From Impatiens glandulifera (taxonomy: Eukaryota > Streptophyta > Magnoliopsida > Ericales > Balsaminaceae), in NCBI RefSeq assembly GCF_907164915.1, contig NC_061870.1:26325348-26389347 (forward strand): a DNA stretch of 64,000 bases, in the 5' to 3' direction. The notes beneath the pieces are model-generated. The model did not search any database. It was not told the DNA's origin and saw nothing but the letters and a program-made list of their open reading frames with translations. Within the stretch, counting starts at the first letter, position 1. Every line of letters begins with the position of its first letter. Position numbers and translations under genes: made by a program. This document shows, piece after piece, positions 24,733 through 36,663 of the stretch.

Positions 24733-25189
24733 AAAGGTTATGGAATTGGAGACAACTTTATAGTATCTCATAAGTAATTATAATATTAATGTTAGCATGT
24801 ATAAAACGTTTTGCATCTGAATCTCTCTTCTAACCTACTAGTCATTGTAATATTATATCAAAGTTGTACATATCATATCATTTATTGATCACCCAATAAA
24901 TACATCCAAATTATAGTTGAAGTTTAACTTTAAATAATTATACTTGTAGTAGTTTACAAGGAGTTCACGTCATAATAGTATAGATCCGTACCTTTTGGTT
25001 TATATACATCAGTATGGCCACCATAGTAACCACGACGAATGAAAGTGTCTTCGTTCCTATTTGGGATATGGATAGGAAAACTAATACTATCGTAATAGTT
25101 CGTACGAAATATAGTGAGAGCTAGCGAAGACAAGGTCAATTTAGTCACAATATCCACATTATACTCATTAAATTTTTCTTGGGTGAGCC
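24733..25189 (+). promoter_or_regulatory. Promoter of UGT copy 2, interrupted and TATA-eroded
   Basis: It is homologous to 6523-7003. Where copy 1 has TTATAAATAATGATACTTG, copy 2 has CTTTAAATAATTATACTTG, so the TATA core is weakened. Just after GTAGTAGTTT about 216 bp of foreign sequence is inserted, replacing about 13 bp of the original leader. The last 20 bp before the ATG are again shared. Confidence 0.6.
24956..25175 (-). pseudogene. Fragment of mitochondrial-plasmid type family-B DNA polymerase
   Basis: The minus-strand frame is uninterrupted for about 73 residues. It contains [20 protein letters not shown], then [14 protein letters not shown], then [16 protein letters not shown] sequence here reading [10 protein letters not shown]. 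That is the region leading into motif A (D..SLYP) of protein-primed B-type polymerases (Pol_B_2) encoded by linear mitochondrial plasmids of plants and fungi. The fragment stops within motif A, so it cannot act as a polymerase. The gene-copy comparison shows it is an insertion into the UGT copy 2 leader. The family call rests on motif recognition; a viral or transposon relative with the same polymerase type (for example Maverick) is less likely, given the GYYGG..EVYKP signature. Confidence 0.7.
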
Positions 25190-26380
25190 ATGGAAACTTC
25201 AAAGCTTCATGCAGTAATTCTTTGCAGTCCAGGCATAGGCCATTTCAATCCAGTCCTTGAGCTGGCTAAAACCCTAATTCTTCATCACGGTTTAAAAGTC
25301 ACTATCCTCACCGCCACAACTCCACCGGCCTCCCAACTCCTCCATTCCCCCGAAGATCTCAACATTGTCACTCTGCTTCCGGTCGACATCTCCGGCGTTA
25401 TAGACCCAAACGCAGCCGTCATCACCCAGATAGCTGTCCAAATGCGTCAGTCCAAGTCCAACATCCGGTTAGCCTTATCTAAAATGGACCGGATCAAGAC
25501 ACTCTTTATTGCTGATTTATTTGGGACGGAATCATTTGAATTCGCGGACGAGTTCAGAATGCCTAAATATGTTTTTGTTCCCACCACAGCTTGGTTTCTT
25601 TCTCTAACCTCGTACTGTCAAGTGTTGGATAAGGAAGTTGTTGGGCAATTTGTGGACCGGACTGAACCACTGAGGATTCCTGGTTGCAAACACATCAGAC
25701 CGGAGGACGTGATCGACCCCATGCTGGACCGCCATAATCAACAATACAAGTATAATTATTAAATCTCACAATTTTTCCATCAAATGAATTGTTTTTTTCT
25801 TATATATAGGGAATACGTGAGGATGGGAATTGAATTTGGTCTGTCCGATGGGATTTTATTGAACACGTGGGAAGATCTGGAGCATGGAACGTTGGAGGCT
25901 TTAAGAAAGAACGAAGAGTTGAGCTCTGTGGTGAAGGCGCCAGTTTATGCAATCGGTCCATTGACAAGGGTTCCGGTCGATCGGACCGGTGCGAGAGACA
26001 GCGTGCTGACGTGGCTCGACAGGCAGCCTAGGGAGTCGGTTTTGTATGTATCGTTTGGGAGTGGTGGAACAATGTCGGCCGACCAGGTGACTGAGTTGGC
26101 AAGGGGATTGGAGTTGTCTGGTCGGAGATTTCTCTGGGTGGCGCGACCTCCTGTGGAAGGTGGTCATGCGGATGCGGTTTTTTTTTTCCGGCGGAAGCGG
26201 CCAGGCTGCCGGCGCCGGTATCCTTGGGGATTTCCTTCCTCATGGGTTCTTAATAAGAACATGCCATATTGGTATGGTGATTACACACTGGGCTCCGCAG
26301 GTAAATTTTAGAGTTTGTTTGATATTTGAGTTTTTTTTTAATTTTATCTAGATTATGAATAAAAAGTTTGTTCAACTTTA

Positions 26381-26392
<12 letters not shown>

Positions 26393-26425
<33 letters not shown>
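26393..26425. repeat. (AT)n microsatellite in intron 2 of copy 2
   Basis: About 33 bp of AT dinucleotides directly abutting the MITE; similar runs are at 27358-27392 and 30366-30390. Confidence 0.85.
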
Positions 26426-26427
<2 letters not shown>

Positions 26428-26672
26428 TCAACTAAAGATTAAACGAAAATAAGTCCACAAATCAACGTGGCATGACATGTGGGTATGGGAGAGAAATTTT
26501 TTAAAATTTCTCGAAACGCTTATTTCAGGTTCCGAAACGGCTTCGTAACGTCTCTAAACGGTCATTTCGAGACAAAAAATATTCTCCCGAAATGAGAGCT
26601 TTCGGAACGTGGGGACAACCTGACAGGCCACGTCGAATTCGTGAACTTGTTTCATTGAATCTTTTGTTGAGT
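26426..26672. mobile_element. Foldback MITE in intron 2 of copy 2
   Basis: The left end ACTCAACTAAAGATTAAACG and the reverse complement of the right end, ACTCAACAAAAGATTCAATG, form an imperfect terminal inverted repeat of about 32 bp. The match continues inward (ACGTGGCATGACATG against ACGTGGCCTGTCAGG), so nearly the whole 247 bp can fold back. It is more GC-rich than the intron and absent from copy 1's intron. No clear target-site duplication was found, because the left flank is an AT run. Confidence 0.7.
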
Positions 26673-27353
26673 TTATCATTACTCTTAAAAGAACAAAGTT
26701 TTTAAGAGTTTAATAATTAGTTTATACTTTAAATTTAAATAAATGAAATAAAAAACAGTTAAAAAATATTTAAATTTTTGATAAATAAAAAATTTAAAAA
26801 TATTAGGATTTGAATAAATATTTAAAAAAACTCAAAAAAGCTCTTAAATTCAATGTCAAGTTTTTTTTTAAGATTTTTATTAAAAATGTTACATCACAAT
26901 CATTTTTCTTTTAAATTATTAAATAAACATCTTTATTTTAATTTTATAAATTTTAAATATAAGAAATTATAATATTTTAACAAATTAAAATTTTAAATAA
27001 CTGGTTTTTTCTATTAAATAATTTTTTTAATAAAAACACATTAAAATTCCTCAAATAATCCCTAGTTTGATTATTAGAGGCAATAAAATTATTGAAATTT
27101 TTTTATATACAAAATATTGTACAGCAAAATATTGAAAATATCAAATTTTTGGTATACTGAAAAAATATAAGAAAATTATCTATACAATAAGGATATGAAA
27201 TTTTTAAAATTACAATATATATGTATATAAATAAATTAATATATATAATATTTATAAATAATTAAATTTTAATTTTAGATTTTCAACCAAATTAAACACT
27301 TATATTTACCAAACATAGTAAATTTCTTTTATTTTTTAAATAATTTTGAAGCT

Positions 27354-27396
<43 letters not shown>

Positions 27397-29535
27397 CTTA
27401 ATAGATTTTTTTTTAAATTTGATGTTAATTTAATTATAAAAAATAATTTTTTTAAATATAATTAAATTTTATTATTCGAAACAGTATAATACACCTATCT
27501 AACAAGTAACAACCCTATATGCTAGAACAGACAAGGGCAGAGCATCAAAACAATTAATTAGTAAAGACCAATATGTGAAAAACAATTTTGTTCTAATTTA
27601 TTATCTATAATAATTCAATCATTTACAAATAGAAGATGTAATTGATATATAATAAGTGAAAACAATTTATCGTTGTGACATATTTATTAAATTAGATAAA
27701 AATAGGTCTATGATTGCTCAAATTCCGAAATGTTGTTATACCGAAATAAAAGTACTATATCTATACTATTTTTCATATATTAAAACTTTCAGTACGGCAT
27801 AAATGAAAAAATTATATATGGGTACAGACTACAGACTCACTTAACTATGAATGATTTAAAAAAATTATATTTATTAGAAAATATAAGTTATTTAAGAATT
27901 TTTTTGTTGAATGAATTATTCAATATCTTTTTATGTTTAAAATTTTATATATATATACTTTAGTTGAAAAGTGAAATGAAATGGATTTACGGTTTAAAAT
28001 GTAAGTGAACTAAAGATGTAATTAATATGTTTTTAAGAATGAAAAAAAAAAAAAAAACTCACTACATCAAACGAAAACTAGAAGATATATATTATTTTCT
28101 TTATGAAGTAAAAATAAATGTGAATTCATGGATATCTTATGTTGTTGATAACATAATATTAAATATGATTCAACTAAAGCAACCTAACTATACAGTCCTA
28201 TTCAATTGTCATATCTACTTTGAAATTTAATGTTAAGATATTAAAGTTTGTAATAAAATCAGGGTGTTGAAATTGACTTTAGTTATAAAAATAATATCTA
28301 CATAATTTAATTACCTCTAATAATATATATTATTACCTCTAATAATATATATTTGAGCCTATTTTAAAACTTATATATTTATTCACAACTTCTATCCCAA
28401 TCATAAATCTTATTTAAAAATAATTAAATTTAATTGAAAGTGATTTTTCCTTTGGTTTAACTTTATTCTTTGAAACATTTACATGATTCATACTATATTT
28501 GAATCATAATAAAAATTAATTGTATAGTTGTATTGCTACATATGAATACAATTTATTGTCTAAATAATGATCTAAAATTATGTGTGCTTTTGTCTCATTA
28601 GTTATATATATATTTTCATAACTACTTAAAAAATGATAAACCAAACAGCTCATGGTGAAGTGATATATTAGTCTCATTAGATCTAGGTTCAAACTTTATA
28701 AGTGTTACTAAAAATTAGTACTCTAGTTTGGTTAAATGATTAGATAGATCATCGTCTTATAAGTAATTTTTTTTTAAATGATTTTGAAAGTGAATCTACT
28801 TTGTTTGACTCACCGGTTAACAATTTATTAATCCGACCCATTTTGTTTCACCTAATTAGTCATGAGTTATGATGTGACGACTTAATTGCCTATAATTAAA
28901 TATACAGAAATTTTAATCAAAACTTTACATTTGATACTTAGATTCTTACCAATTCTTACAATTTAAACTATCCTTAGTAAGTTAGATCTTTTACCATATT
29001 TGTTACCGTCATTCTATGAATTATATTTTTCTATGTTCATCAAGTCATTATCTCTATAAAATTAAAGAGACCTCATTATATAACACCACTTAAATTGAAT
29101 AGAACACAAACAAAAATATCTTAATTCACAAGTTTTAAAAATTAATTACGGATATTGATGATTCTCTAACAGGTAGAAATACTAAGCCATCCATCTATAG
29201 GAGGATTTATGTCTCATTGTGGTTGGAGCTCCACTTTAGAAGGAATAACCAAAAGCTTGCCGATGATCGCGTGGCCATTATACTCTGAACAAAGAATGAA
29301 CGCGGCATTTCTAACCGAGGAAGCAGGTGTGGCTGTGCGGTCAAGGGAGTTGTTGGGTTTGAAGAAGAGGGATGAGATAAAGAACATGGTGGGAAGTGTA
29401 ATGGAGGAAAACAATCCAATGAGAAAGAGAGCTAAAGAGATTCAAGAAAGTGCAATGAAAGCTATAGAAGTTGGAGGTTCTTCCCACAAAGCACTAAATC
29501 AATTTATTCAGGATTGCATGATCAAATTACAATGA

Positions 29536-30300
29536 TTGAACAAACTATCTTTGCCCATTTGAAAATATTTAAATGGGTTCACAAAAACGTTCGAATGAAG
29601 TTCGAACCTCAACTCCTTCATTTCGGTATTTGATTTCTCCTTTTTTGTTCTTGTTCAATAAAGAATGTTTTATTCAGCAATAAAGTTGTTTAAAGTAATG
29701 AATACCCTTCTTATTTAATTAGTATAAGATGTAAATCCAATAATCAAAGTAAGTAATTACACACTAAAATACAAGCAATCACTAACAATGAATATTGTTG
29801 TTAAATGGTTAAGTGAATGCAGTTAAGCTAAGCTAAGCTAGCAATTAATACACTTATCATGATTAAGAACAGCTGTTTTTAATCAAAGAAGTTGGGAGAT
29901 GGGAAACAAGGGTTTGTATTGTTTGATAGGAGCATTACAATAATTTGTTTGGAGTATTTTGGTAAAGCAAGTGGCTTTAGTCAGTCAAAGAAATATTATT
30001 AAGGTACTTTAGGCTTATGTTTGTAAAAAACAACTCTAAAGCACTATTAATTGGAATGATTCCTTCTCATGCCATACACAAATTCATAAAAAAAAAACTT
30101 ATGACAATGCTTAATTTTCCAGCTTGGGAGATTCCTTTCACACACATACATAATTATTTTATTATAATTCATCCGTACTATCTTCTTAGTTTAGTACTAA
30201 TATCTGGTTAAAAGAAAGCAAAACAATAATAATGAGAGACTTATTCTTGGTGGTTAAGAAATAACTATTACAAGAGGTCTTCTAACAACATAACTCAATT
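29536..30300. other. 3' flank of UGT copy 2
   Basis: Matches 10288-11060. A polyadenylation signal AATAAA is at 29657-29662. No gene. Confidence 0.65.
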
Positions 30301-31200
30301 CAAATTAAGAATTATATATTGCTAAGATAATATAATTTTATTGGCCAAAAAAAATTCTTAACAACATATATATATATATATATATATATTGTATCCATCG
30401 ATACCACATCACTCTATTTTTTTTTTTTGCATAATAGGGTGAGAGTTCGGTTTAGACCTAGACAACATGTCGAATTAGCATACTCTAACATGATAATGAT
30501 CCAGAACGACAAAATATTATCTCACTCGAATCGTAAGTTGTCCAAACACAAATACAAGTCAGCACAATCAAAAAACACAAACATGACCTTGCACACGAAT
30601 CTACAATAACACACAACTAATCAAAACTTAACAAAAATATATATATATATAACCTGACTCAACTCTTCTAAATATTCTCTTATTTAATATAAATGTTATC
30701 TCAACTTTTATTAATTTAGTTATTTAACTTTACTTATCTAGTTTAAATTTATAAATTAAATTAAATTATTTTATAACTTTTATTATTATTATTAATATAT
30801 TAATTAGTAAATATATGATAATAATTAAATTCTATAAAATTAAATTAATATATAATTAATATGTTGTTCTTTATCATTTCAATTCATTTGTTTGAATTCG
30901 AGAAAGTCAAAAGTATAAAAGCATGGTTTAGAAAGTGCGAACAATAATATAGGCATACGAATTTGAGCACGACAAAAATAATACGTAGACACAAGTTAGC
31001 ACAAAAGAATAGGTTTGTAGGTCATGATATTTTGAACGGGTCATGACACAACACACATAAAACATGTCTCCACACATCACAACACGATTGAAAGGTCTAT
31101 CACAAAATGTCCAAGTCAAACACGACTAGGCCGACACTATGCCATAGACACATTATGTTTTGGGGAAATATTTGGAGGATTTTAAGATAGAAAATATATG
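30301..31200. other. Intergenic DNA with a decayed dispersed repeat
   Basis: 30430-30620 and 30930-31150 are rich in ACACGAC/ACAACACG-type words, typical of worn dispersed repeats. The frames there have no recognisable domain. No RNA gene. Confidence 0.4.
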
Positions 31201-33058
31201 TCTTATAAAATTAGAATTGGGGAACATGAATAAAGTAAAGCAGGGAGTCCCACTCAAAAGATGAAAGAAAATACATAATCAAGTCTTCTTTTAGGGGAAC
31301 ATCTCAGAGTCTCATGCACCCTCCCACTAACAATTTATTTACATATCCCTCTCATTTGATCTGACAGACAGTAGAATAAGTGAATTCACCTCATGTAGGG
31401 AGATCAAAAATGGAAGTAATGTGATAAATAGTTGGAATATTCTACTTTCAGCATTTGCCAAAATAAGACTCTCTATATGGTCTATGCCCTAGCCATGAAG
31501 TGAATGATCAGTTTTATTCATGACCAAATTATCTGTATTCTCTTTCTCTCTCACACCATATATTTATTTAATGGCTATGTTGAAATTAGTTTCTATTGCA
31601 GTTCAGATAAGATTGCATAACACAAGGGAAGGTAAAAAAAAATTCAAAAGCATGAACAGTTGAGAGACATACCCTGAATTTTCTACCAAACTGTCTTGCT
31701 CCGTACATTAATTGAAAATAGCTCTCTCAAAACCACTGATACCACTTCCCACTAGGAATCCCTTTGTGTTACTAGATAATGACCTTATTTGAAAATGACA
31801 ATGTTAGTCAATCAATCAATATCTCAAGTTAGATAAACAAACATTATTATATGAAAACCAAGTGTATGATTTTGTAGTTAACATCACATTCTCAAATTAA
31901 GAAACAAATATATATGGATGATCTTAATACTGAAACAACATATAAGAAGAAAAAAACCCCTAAAAATGGACTTTGAAATTAAGTAATCTTGAAAAAGTAA
32001 ATATTCAAGAACTATTTTGATAAATAATAAATCAAAGGAATTAACCCACATTTACTTGAGCTTTATTTCCACTACCTTTACACTAAAGTTGTGTTCACAT
32101 TTATTAAAAAAATTGACTGTCACTGACAGCATCCTCTTTTACCTCCATAAATTATTATGTGGCTAACAATGGTTGGACGAGTACCATATCATGCCAAACT
32201 TTCTCAAGGTTTTTGTCTAATTTCTAGTTAATTTTTTCCCTAAGATGTTTGTTTCGTTGTGGCGACTAACTGTAGAAAGAAGGAGAAAGGGGAGTCCCAG
32301 TGGCTGATCTATCACAGGATGCCACATGTATGGATAGAAAATGTGGTCCCATTCAGGGTCAGGGGAGATGACAAGTGTGTAAGCAGCCTTTACTTTGCAA
32401 CCCCCCATGTGCCTTGCCTCGGCGTGGGAGCTGTCTTTGTCTTGTCTCACCCTTTTCTTCTCCTTCATATGGGAAATGAGCCTTTTTCTTTTCTTTTTCT
32501 TCTAATGGATTAAACTGTCAATCCATATACCTTAATCCTTGGCTCCAATCATCTACAATATATGCATGTTTAGGAGGATAATAATAACACCTAATTGGAT
32601 ATAGCACAAGGTCCAACAGCCGATCTCATTCTTTAATCACTTTCAGCTTGTATCCTAATCTTCGAATCCTATCCTAACCTTTCAAAATGTAGATATATAT
32701 TACTTTCTTAATAATCATGAATGAGTTAATCCAAGGGTCCACTTACATTGATTTTGAAACAAAACAGAATATAACCAATTCCTACATCTGAGGTACCAAT
32801 GCAACAAAAGAAACAATCTATGCACCAAATCAGACAAATGTTTCCCAATATACAGTTCATCTAATCCCATGGTCCAGATTTTGACTATTTCACAATCTAA
32901 GAGGTCCATAACTGTCTATGGCATTCTTGATATTTATTAGGGAAATCAAGGCTCAAGTAGATTGTCTGTCTTATAATTTATTAAGTATTTCATGCATTCC
33001 CTCCAATCAAGTCTTAACATAACACTAGCCCCTTAGCTAGTCTTCACTCCAACTTTAA
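31201..33058. other. Upstream region of the HD-Zip gene
   Basis: Less AT-rich, low-repeat DNA. A locally GC-rich patch at about 32270-32470 has short frames on both strands but no family resemblance. It may hold distal regulatory sequence; nothing specific can be assigned. Confidence 0.4.
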
Positions 33059-33068
33059 CTATAAATAA
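33059..33068 (+). promoter_or_regulatory. TATA box of HD-Zip gene
   Basis: CTATAAATAA lies about 92 bp before the ATG at 33160, a normal distance for a plant gene with a leader of about 60 bases. Confidence 0.6.
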
Positions 33069-33159
33069 AGACTAGATATTCTAGTCTCATAAGTCAAGGT
33101 AGAGGTAAGAGTGGCCGGCCTCTATCATTCTCTCACAAACACATAAGAATACAACATCA

Positions 33160-34448
33160 ATGAATCACCAGGTTGATGACCAAACAAGGTTACTGCCCTA
33201 TCCTGGCATCTACAGCCAAGAAATGCTACAACAAGGTTAGTAAAATGAACAAAGAATTTTACAGTCTTTCATGCATGCAAATCAAATATATTATTACAAA
33301 TGCTTTAGACTTGACAAGACGTTTCCAAAAAAATATTGCAGTGGGTTTGGTGGAGACAAAACCACGGCGCCAACGTAAGAACAAGAAAAAAGGAGAGGCC
33401 AGTGGCAGCAGCATAGGGAAGAGAAAGCTTAGCCAGGAACAAGTAGATTTCCTAGAGATGGAATTTAGCCATGAACATAAACTGGAGTCAGAGAGAAAGG
33501 ACCGACTTGCTTCCGAACTTGGCCTGGATCCTCGCCAAGTGGCTGTTTGGTTCCAAAATAGGCGGGCTCGCTGGAAGAGTAAAATGATTGAAGAGGAATA
33601 TTCAAAGATGAAGTCTGAACATGAAACTGATGTTGTCCAGAAGTGCATGCTAGAATCAGAGGTTTCTATCTCTCTCTCCCCATAAAAAAAACAATGATAA
33701 ACATATTACCTTTGTGTTTGAAAGCTGGTATTAGTTCTGTTTAAGAGATTCTAATTAACATCTATCCACCAAGAGTATCAACCAACCATTTTATTCACAA
33801 TGAACTATATGAATGGACTTTAGGCTTAAGAAGCCCCCACTTTATAACCAGTAATATCTCCCAAAAAGCCAAATAGACATGGTTTGTCACCCCAATAGAG
33901 AGACAACTTTAGGTTGTTATCCAACACAAATTATCGTACGAGGTTGTTTGAGGTGACTAAACATGTTTTGTGGAAGATGAGAAGCCAAATAAGATTAGTT
34001 TCTGAAAAAGAGGATAGGCCTAAAGATCAACTAGTAGATACAGAGGAAGGAGACACCTTATTACATTTACCCTTATGTCCAGTTAAGATGCGGGAATTAC
34101 CCATTTATGTTACAATAAACAAAATTTTCATTAGTTAATTTTTGGAATTATAGATGACGGTACCCTTAATACCACTTCAAAATCAAAGAGATTATAAACA
34201 AACAGCTGATTTTGTAGGTGTTGAAGCTTAAGAGGGAACTAGTTGAAGCAGAAAAAGAGATACAGAGGCTAATGGAGAGGGGGGATGGGATTGTGAGCAA
34301 CAGCCCAGGCAGCTCATCTTTCTCTATGGACACCATGGAACAACAGTTTCTTGGGGGATTTGGAATGAATGAGTTGGAAAATGTTTTCTATGAGCCTGAA
34401 AACATTAATTATCATGGAATATTGTGGGGTGATTCTTTTTATATATAA
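33160..34448 (+). CDS. HB40-like: HD-Zip class I transcription factor, ATHB-21/40/53 type
   Basis: Nuclear DNA-binding protein of about 208 residues; class I HD-Zips dimerise and bind CAAT-ATTG-type pseudopalindromes. Exons are 33160-33235, 33342-33661 and 34218-34448, with GT..AG introns of 106 and 556 bp. The start MNHQVDDQ matches the N-terminus usual in the ATHB-21/40/53 group. A basic stretch ([11 protein letters not shown], about 32-42) is followed by the homeodomain (about 52-106, with [18 protein letters not shown] as recognition helix) and then a leucine zipper (about 107-150, heptads through EREL-like [14 protein letters not shown]). A short acidic/aromatic tail ends in WGDSFYI. The second intron splits the zipper. 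Relatives in Arabidopsis act in ABA-linked bud dormancy and salt response; that role here is inference. All motifs and splice sites are intact. Confidence 0.9.
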
Positions 34449-36289
34449 AATTATAACTAAAAGGAATCTATCTAGTTACTTATGTAGATAGTCATCAACT
34501 TATCTCATGTACAAAATGTTTATTGAATGATATCTGCCTAGTGGTGGTTAGACTGTGATATTATGAAATTATAGACTATAAGGAGTTAAGGACTAATTAT
34601 CAGAAAAATATTGGTATGGTGTAGCAATTCTGTAGTAGATCTTTTGTTCATGTATCTTTGCATGTGTATATATATTATATTGTTTTATATTAATGTTGCA
34701 AGGACTAACTGGAGTTGTCAATCCTGATAAATTTATTTATTCATCTTGTAAACAAATATGCATCACAAGATTGTCAAACAATGAGACAGTTAGTAGTAAG
34801 TTGGGTAACTTCAGTTTGCTATGATCTATAGAAGCAGCAAAATATTGCTGATCTCCACTAACAACGAACTAAGAACCACATCTAATGTGTAGTTAGACTA
34901 TCTGTACCAGTGTACAATCCTACTACAGAATAATTTTTTTCTGGGTGAAAGATGTGTGAAATAAATGGATAAATGCATAAATGTGGCACTTTGTGAGAAA
35001 AAAAAACTTTCAAGTATTTTGGTCAAACTATCACTTAGTTTGGGAATTGGGGAAAAAATCCATTAACAATTAAAAGAATAAGAGAAGATAGATGAGTATT
35101 TTTTTTTAAAGAAAATAGAGATAAATAGACGAGTATTAACATCATTAATCATTTCTTAAGCATCCAAGATTAGACTCCATATTGGAAGTCGTTCCAAGCA
35201 TATATACTAAAGTTCACAACAGCTATCTTGCCAGGATTAAGCTATTAAGTATAAACTAGGGAGTACTAATATACAGAGTTAATTCAGCTGAATAATAGGA
35301 TATGCACATAGATGCATCTAAAGAACATGTTATATATCCTCATGAGAGGGTAACCAACTAATGCAGGTAGTAGAACAATTTCTTCTTCTTCTTTTCACAA
35401 AATAAATTGTACTTGCAACATTAAGCTCTTCCAAAGCATATATGTCAATGGCACAAACACTATCAAATGAAAGATATCAGACAATATTCAATCATGTATG
35501 TGACATCCTATGACATACTTTCTAACATTAACTTTAAAGGTTACTTTCCACCATCTGTCCATCTCTAAACTGAGACACTGAAAATGAAATCCAAAATTTC
35601 CCTGCATATTTGCTTCAAGATCAATAGTATGAATTAGGGATAGGAGAGTTATCAATTAAGAAAAAGGGAGAATCAGATAAACTAAATGATAGAGAAATTG
35701 TTTCTTCATTTCAATAATAAACTTTCCTAATACAATACCATTAATCTATTCATTCATATGCTTCATCTCCTAATATTATGTTATTCCTACTCCACAACTG
35801 TATATACATTGTAACAAAATGATACAAAAACAATTCCTTACCTCATGTATTAACACCTTGATTATATTATACTTTGAACAGTAATTTCACATGTTCTTCA
35901 TTTGAAATGGTTATCATGTATTAACATTAGTAATTTTTTATCCGTTCCTAATCTATGTTGCATGTAAAAACACATTGCAGAGATATCAAAGTAAAATAGT
36001 TCTACATTGGAACATGGAAGATATGAATCCTGTATTGATCACTTACGCAATTCATCAGCATTCATCGCAATGCCTAATTTCTTTACATTCAGAAGAAGGA
36101 TTATCTTAGAACATAATAATAAAGTTGCAAATTCAGGTAGAGAGAAAAGCCTAGATACAAGAAACAACAAATATAATCGATGAATCAGCTATGGAGTGGA
36201 AAATAACTTTGCACACAACATCAACAGGATGCGGAGAGAAATAAACCCTAAATATTTTGGAATGGCCTCTCACTGGTAAAATCGGCTAT
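34449..36289. other. Intergenic DNA downstream of the HD-Zip gene
   Basis: Moderately AT-rich, low-repeat. It holds the HD-Zip 3' untranslated region and no other recognised gene or RNA. Confidence 0.5.
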
Positions 36290-36440
36290 AGGAAAGAGAG
36301 AAGCTTACATTTCTAATACAAATCTTCAGAAGCGCTTTTTGGAAACAAGAACAAATGGCGGGATCTTCAGATGATGGACGGCGAACTTTCAAATCTGAGC
36401 ACAAAATGGCGGGTCGTCTGATATTTATTTTTTCACCATT
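36290..36440 (+). other. GC-richer patch at the edge of the satellite, possible orphan 5' exon
   Basis: Two ATGGCGGG words (36355 and 36406) are in one open frame of 31 codons, MAGSSDDGRRTFKSEHKMAG then a hydrophobic tail and TGA. GGCGGG words also resemble E2F sites. The patch ends where AT-rich repeat DNA starts. It may be the first exon or promoter of a gene cut off by the satellite. No family is recognised. Confidence 0.25.
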
Positions 36441-36572
36441 GATGTGTTGAGATTTGTAATATTGAGTATTTCGATCAATTGTGATTTCAGGCTTTATTTT
36501 ATATTTAAGTCTGAATTTTCAAATTAAGGCTATGTAGAGTTAGAACTTATAACTTTTTTTTTTTTTAATATC

Positions 36573-36663
36573 AGATTATATTAAACATTTTTATCCTAAC
36601 TTTTTATAACTTATTATTTATATTAAACATTTTTATCCTAACTTTTTATAACTTATTATTTAT
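36573..36663. repeat. Two tandem copies of a 45-bp AT-rich unit
   Basis: ATTAAACATTTTTATCCTAA plus CTTTTTATAACTTATTATTT, twice in a row. Confidence 0.75.

Larger units (their letters stand above)
25190..29535 (+). pseudogene. UGT72-like UDP-glucosyltransferase, three exons, one-base frameshift (copy 2)
   Basis: Tandem paralogue of the gene at 7004. Exons are 25190-25749, 25810-26300 and 29173-29535, with introns of only 60 bp and of 2872 bp at the same positions. The intended product is about 470 residues. It keeps His18 (GIGHFNP), Asp109 (ADLFGTE), GSGGTMSADQ and an intact WAPQ. The exon 2 T-run at 26178-26187 has ten Ts; nine are needed to keep frame with the downstream FLPHGFL...THWAPQ sequence. 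As written, the frame is lost before the PSPG box. The PSPG Asn that contacts the sugar phosphate is Ser here (HCGWSS, codon 29227-29229). The homopolymer shift could be an assembly error, in which case this is a coding gene with an altered PSPG box. The promoter also carries an insertion. Confidence 0.7.

Noticed and set aside
32217..32513. Overlapping open frames on both strands upstream of the HD-Zip gene
   Set aside because: No domain or codon signal on either strand; could be regulatory or non-coding, not supported as a gene.
33259..33648. Minus-strand open frame of 129 codons
   Set aside because: Antisense shadow of the HD-Zip homeodomain exon.
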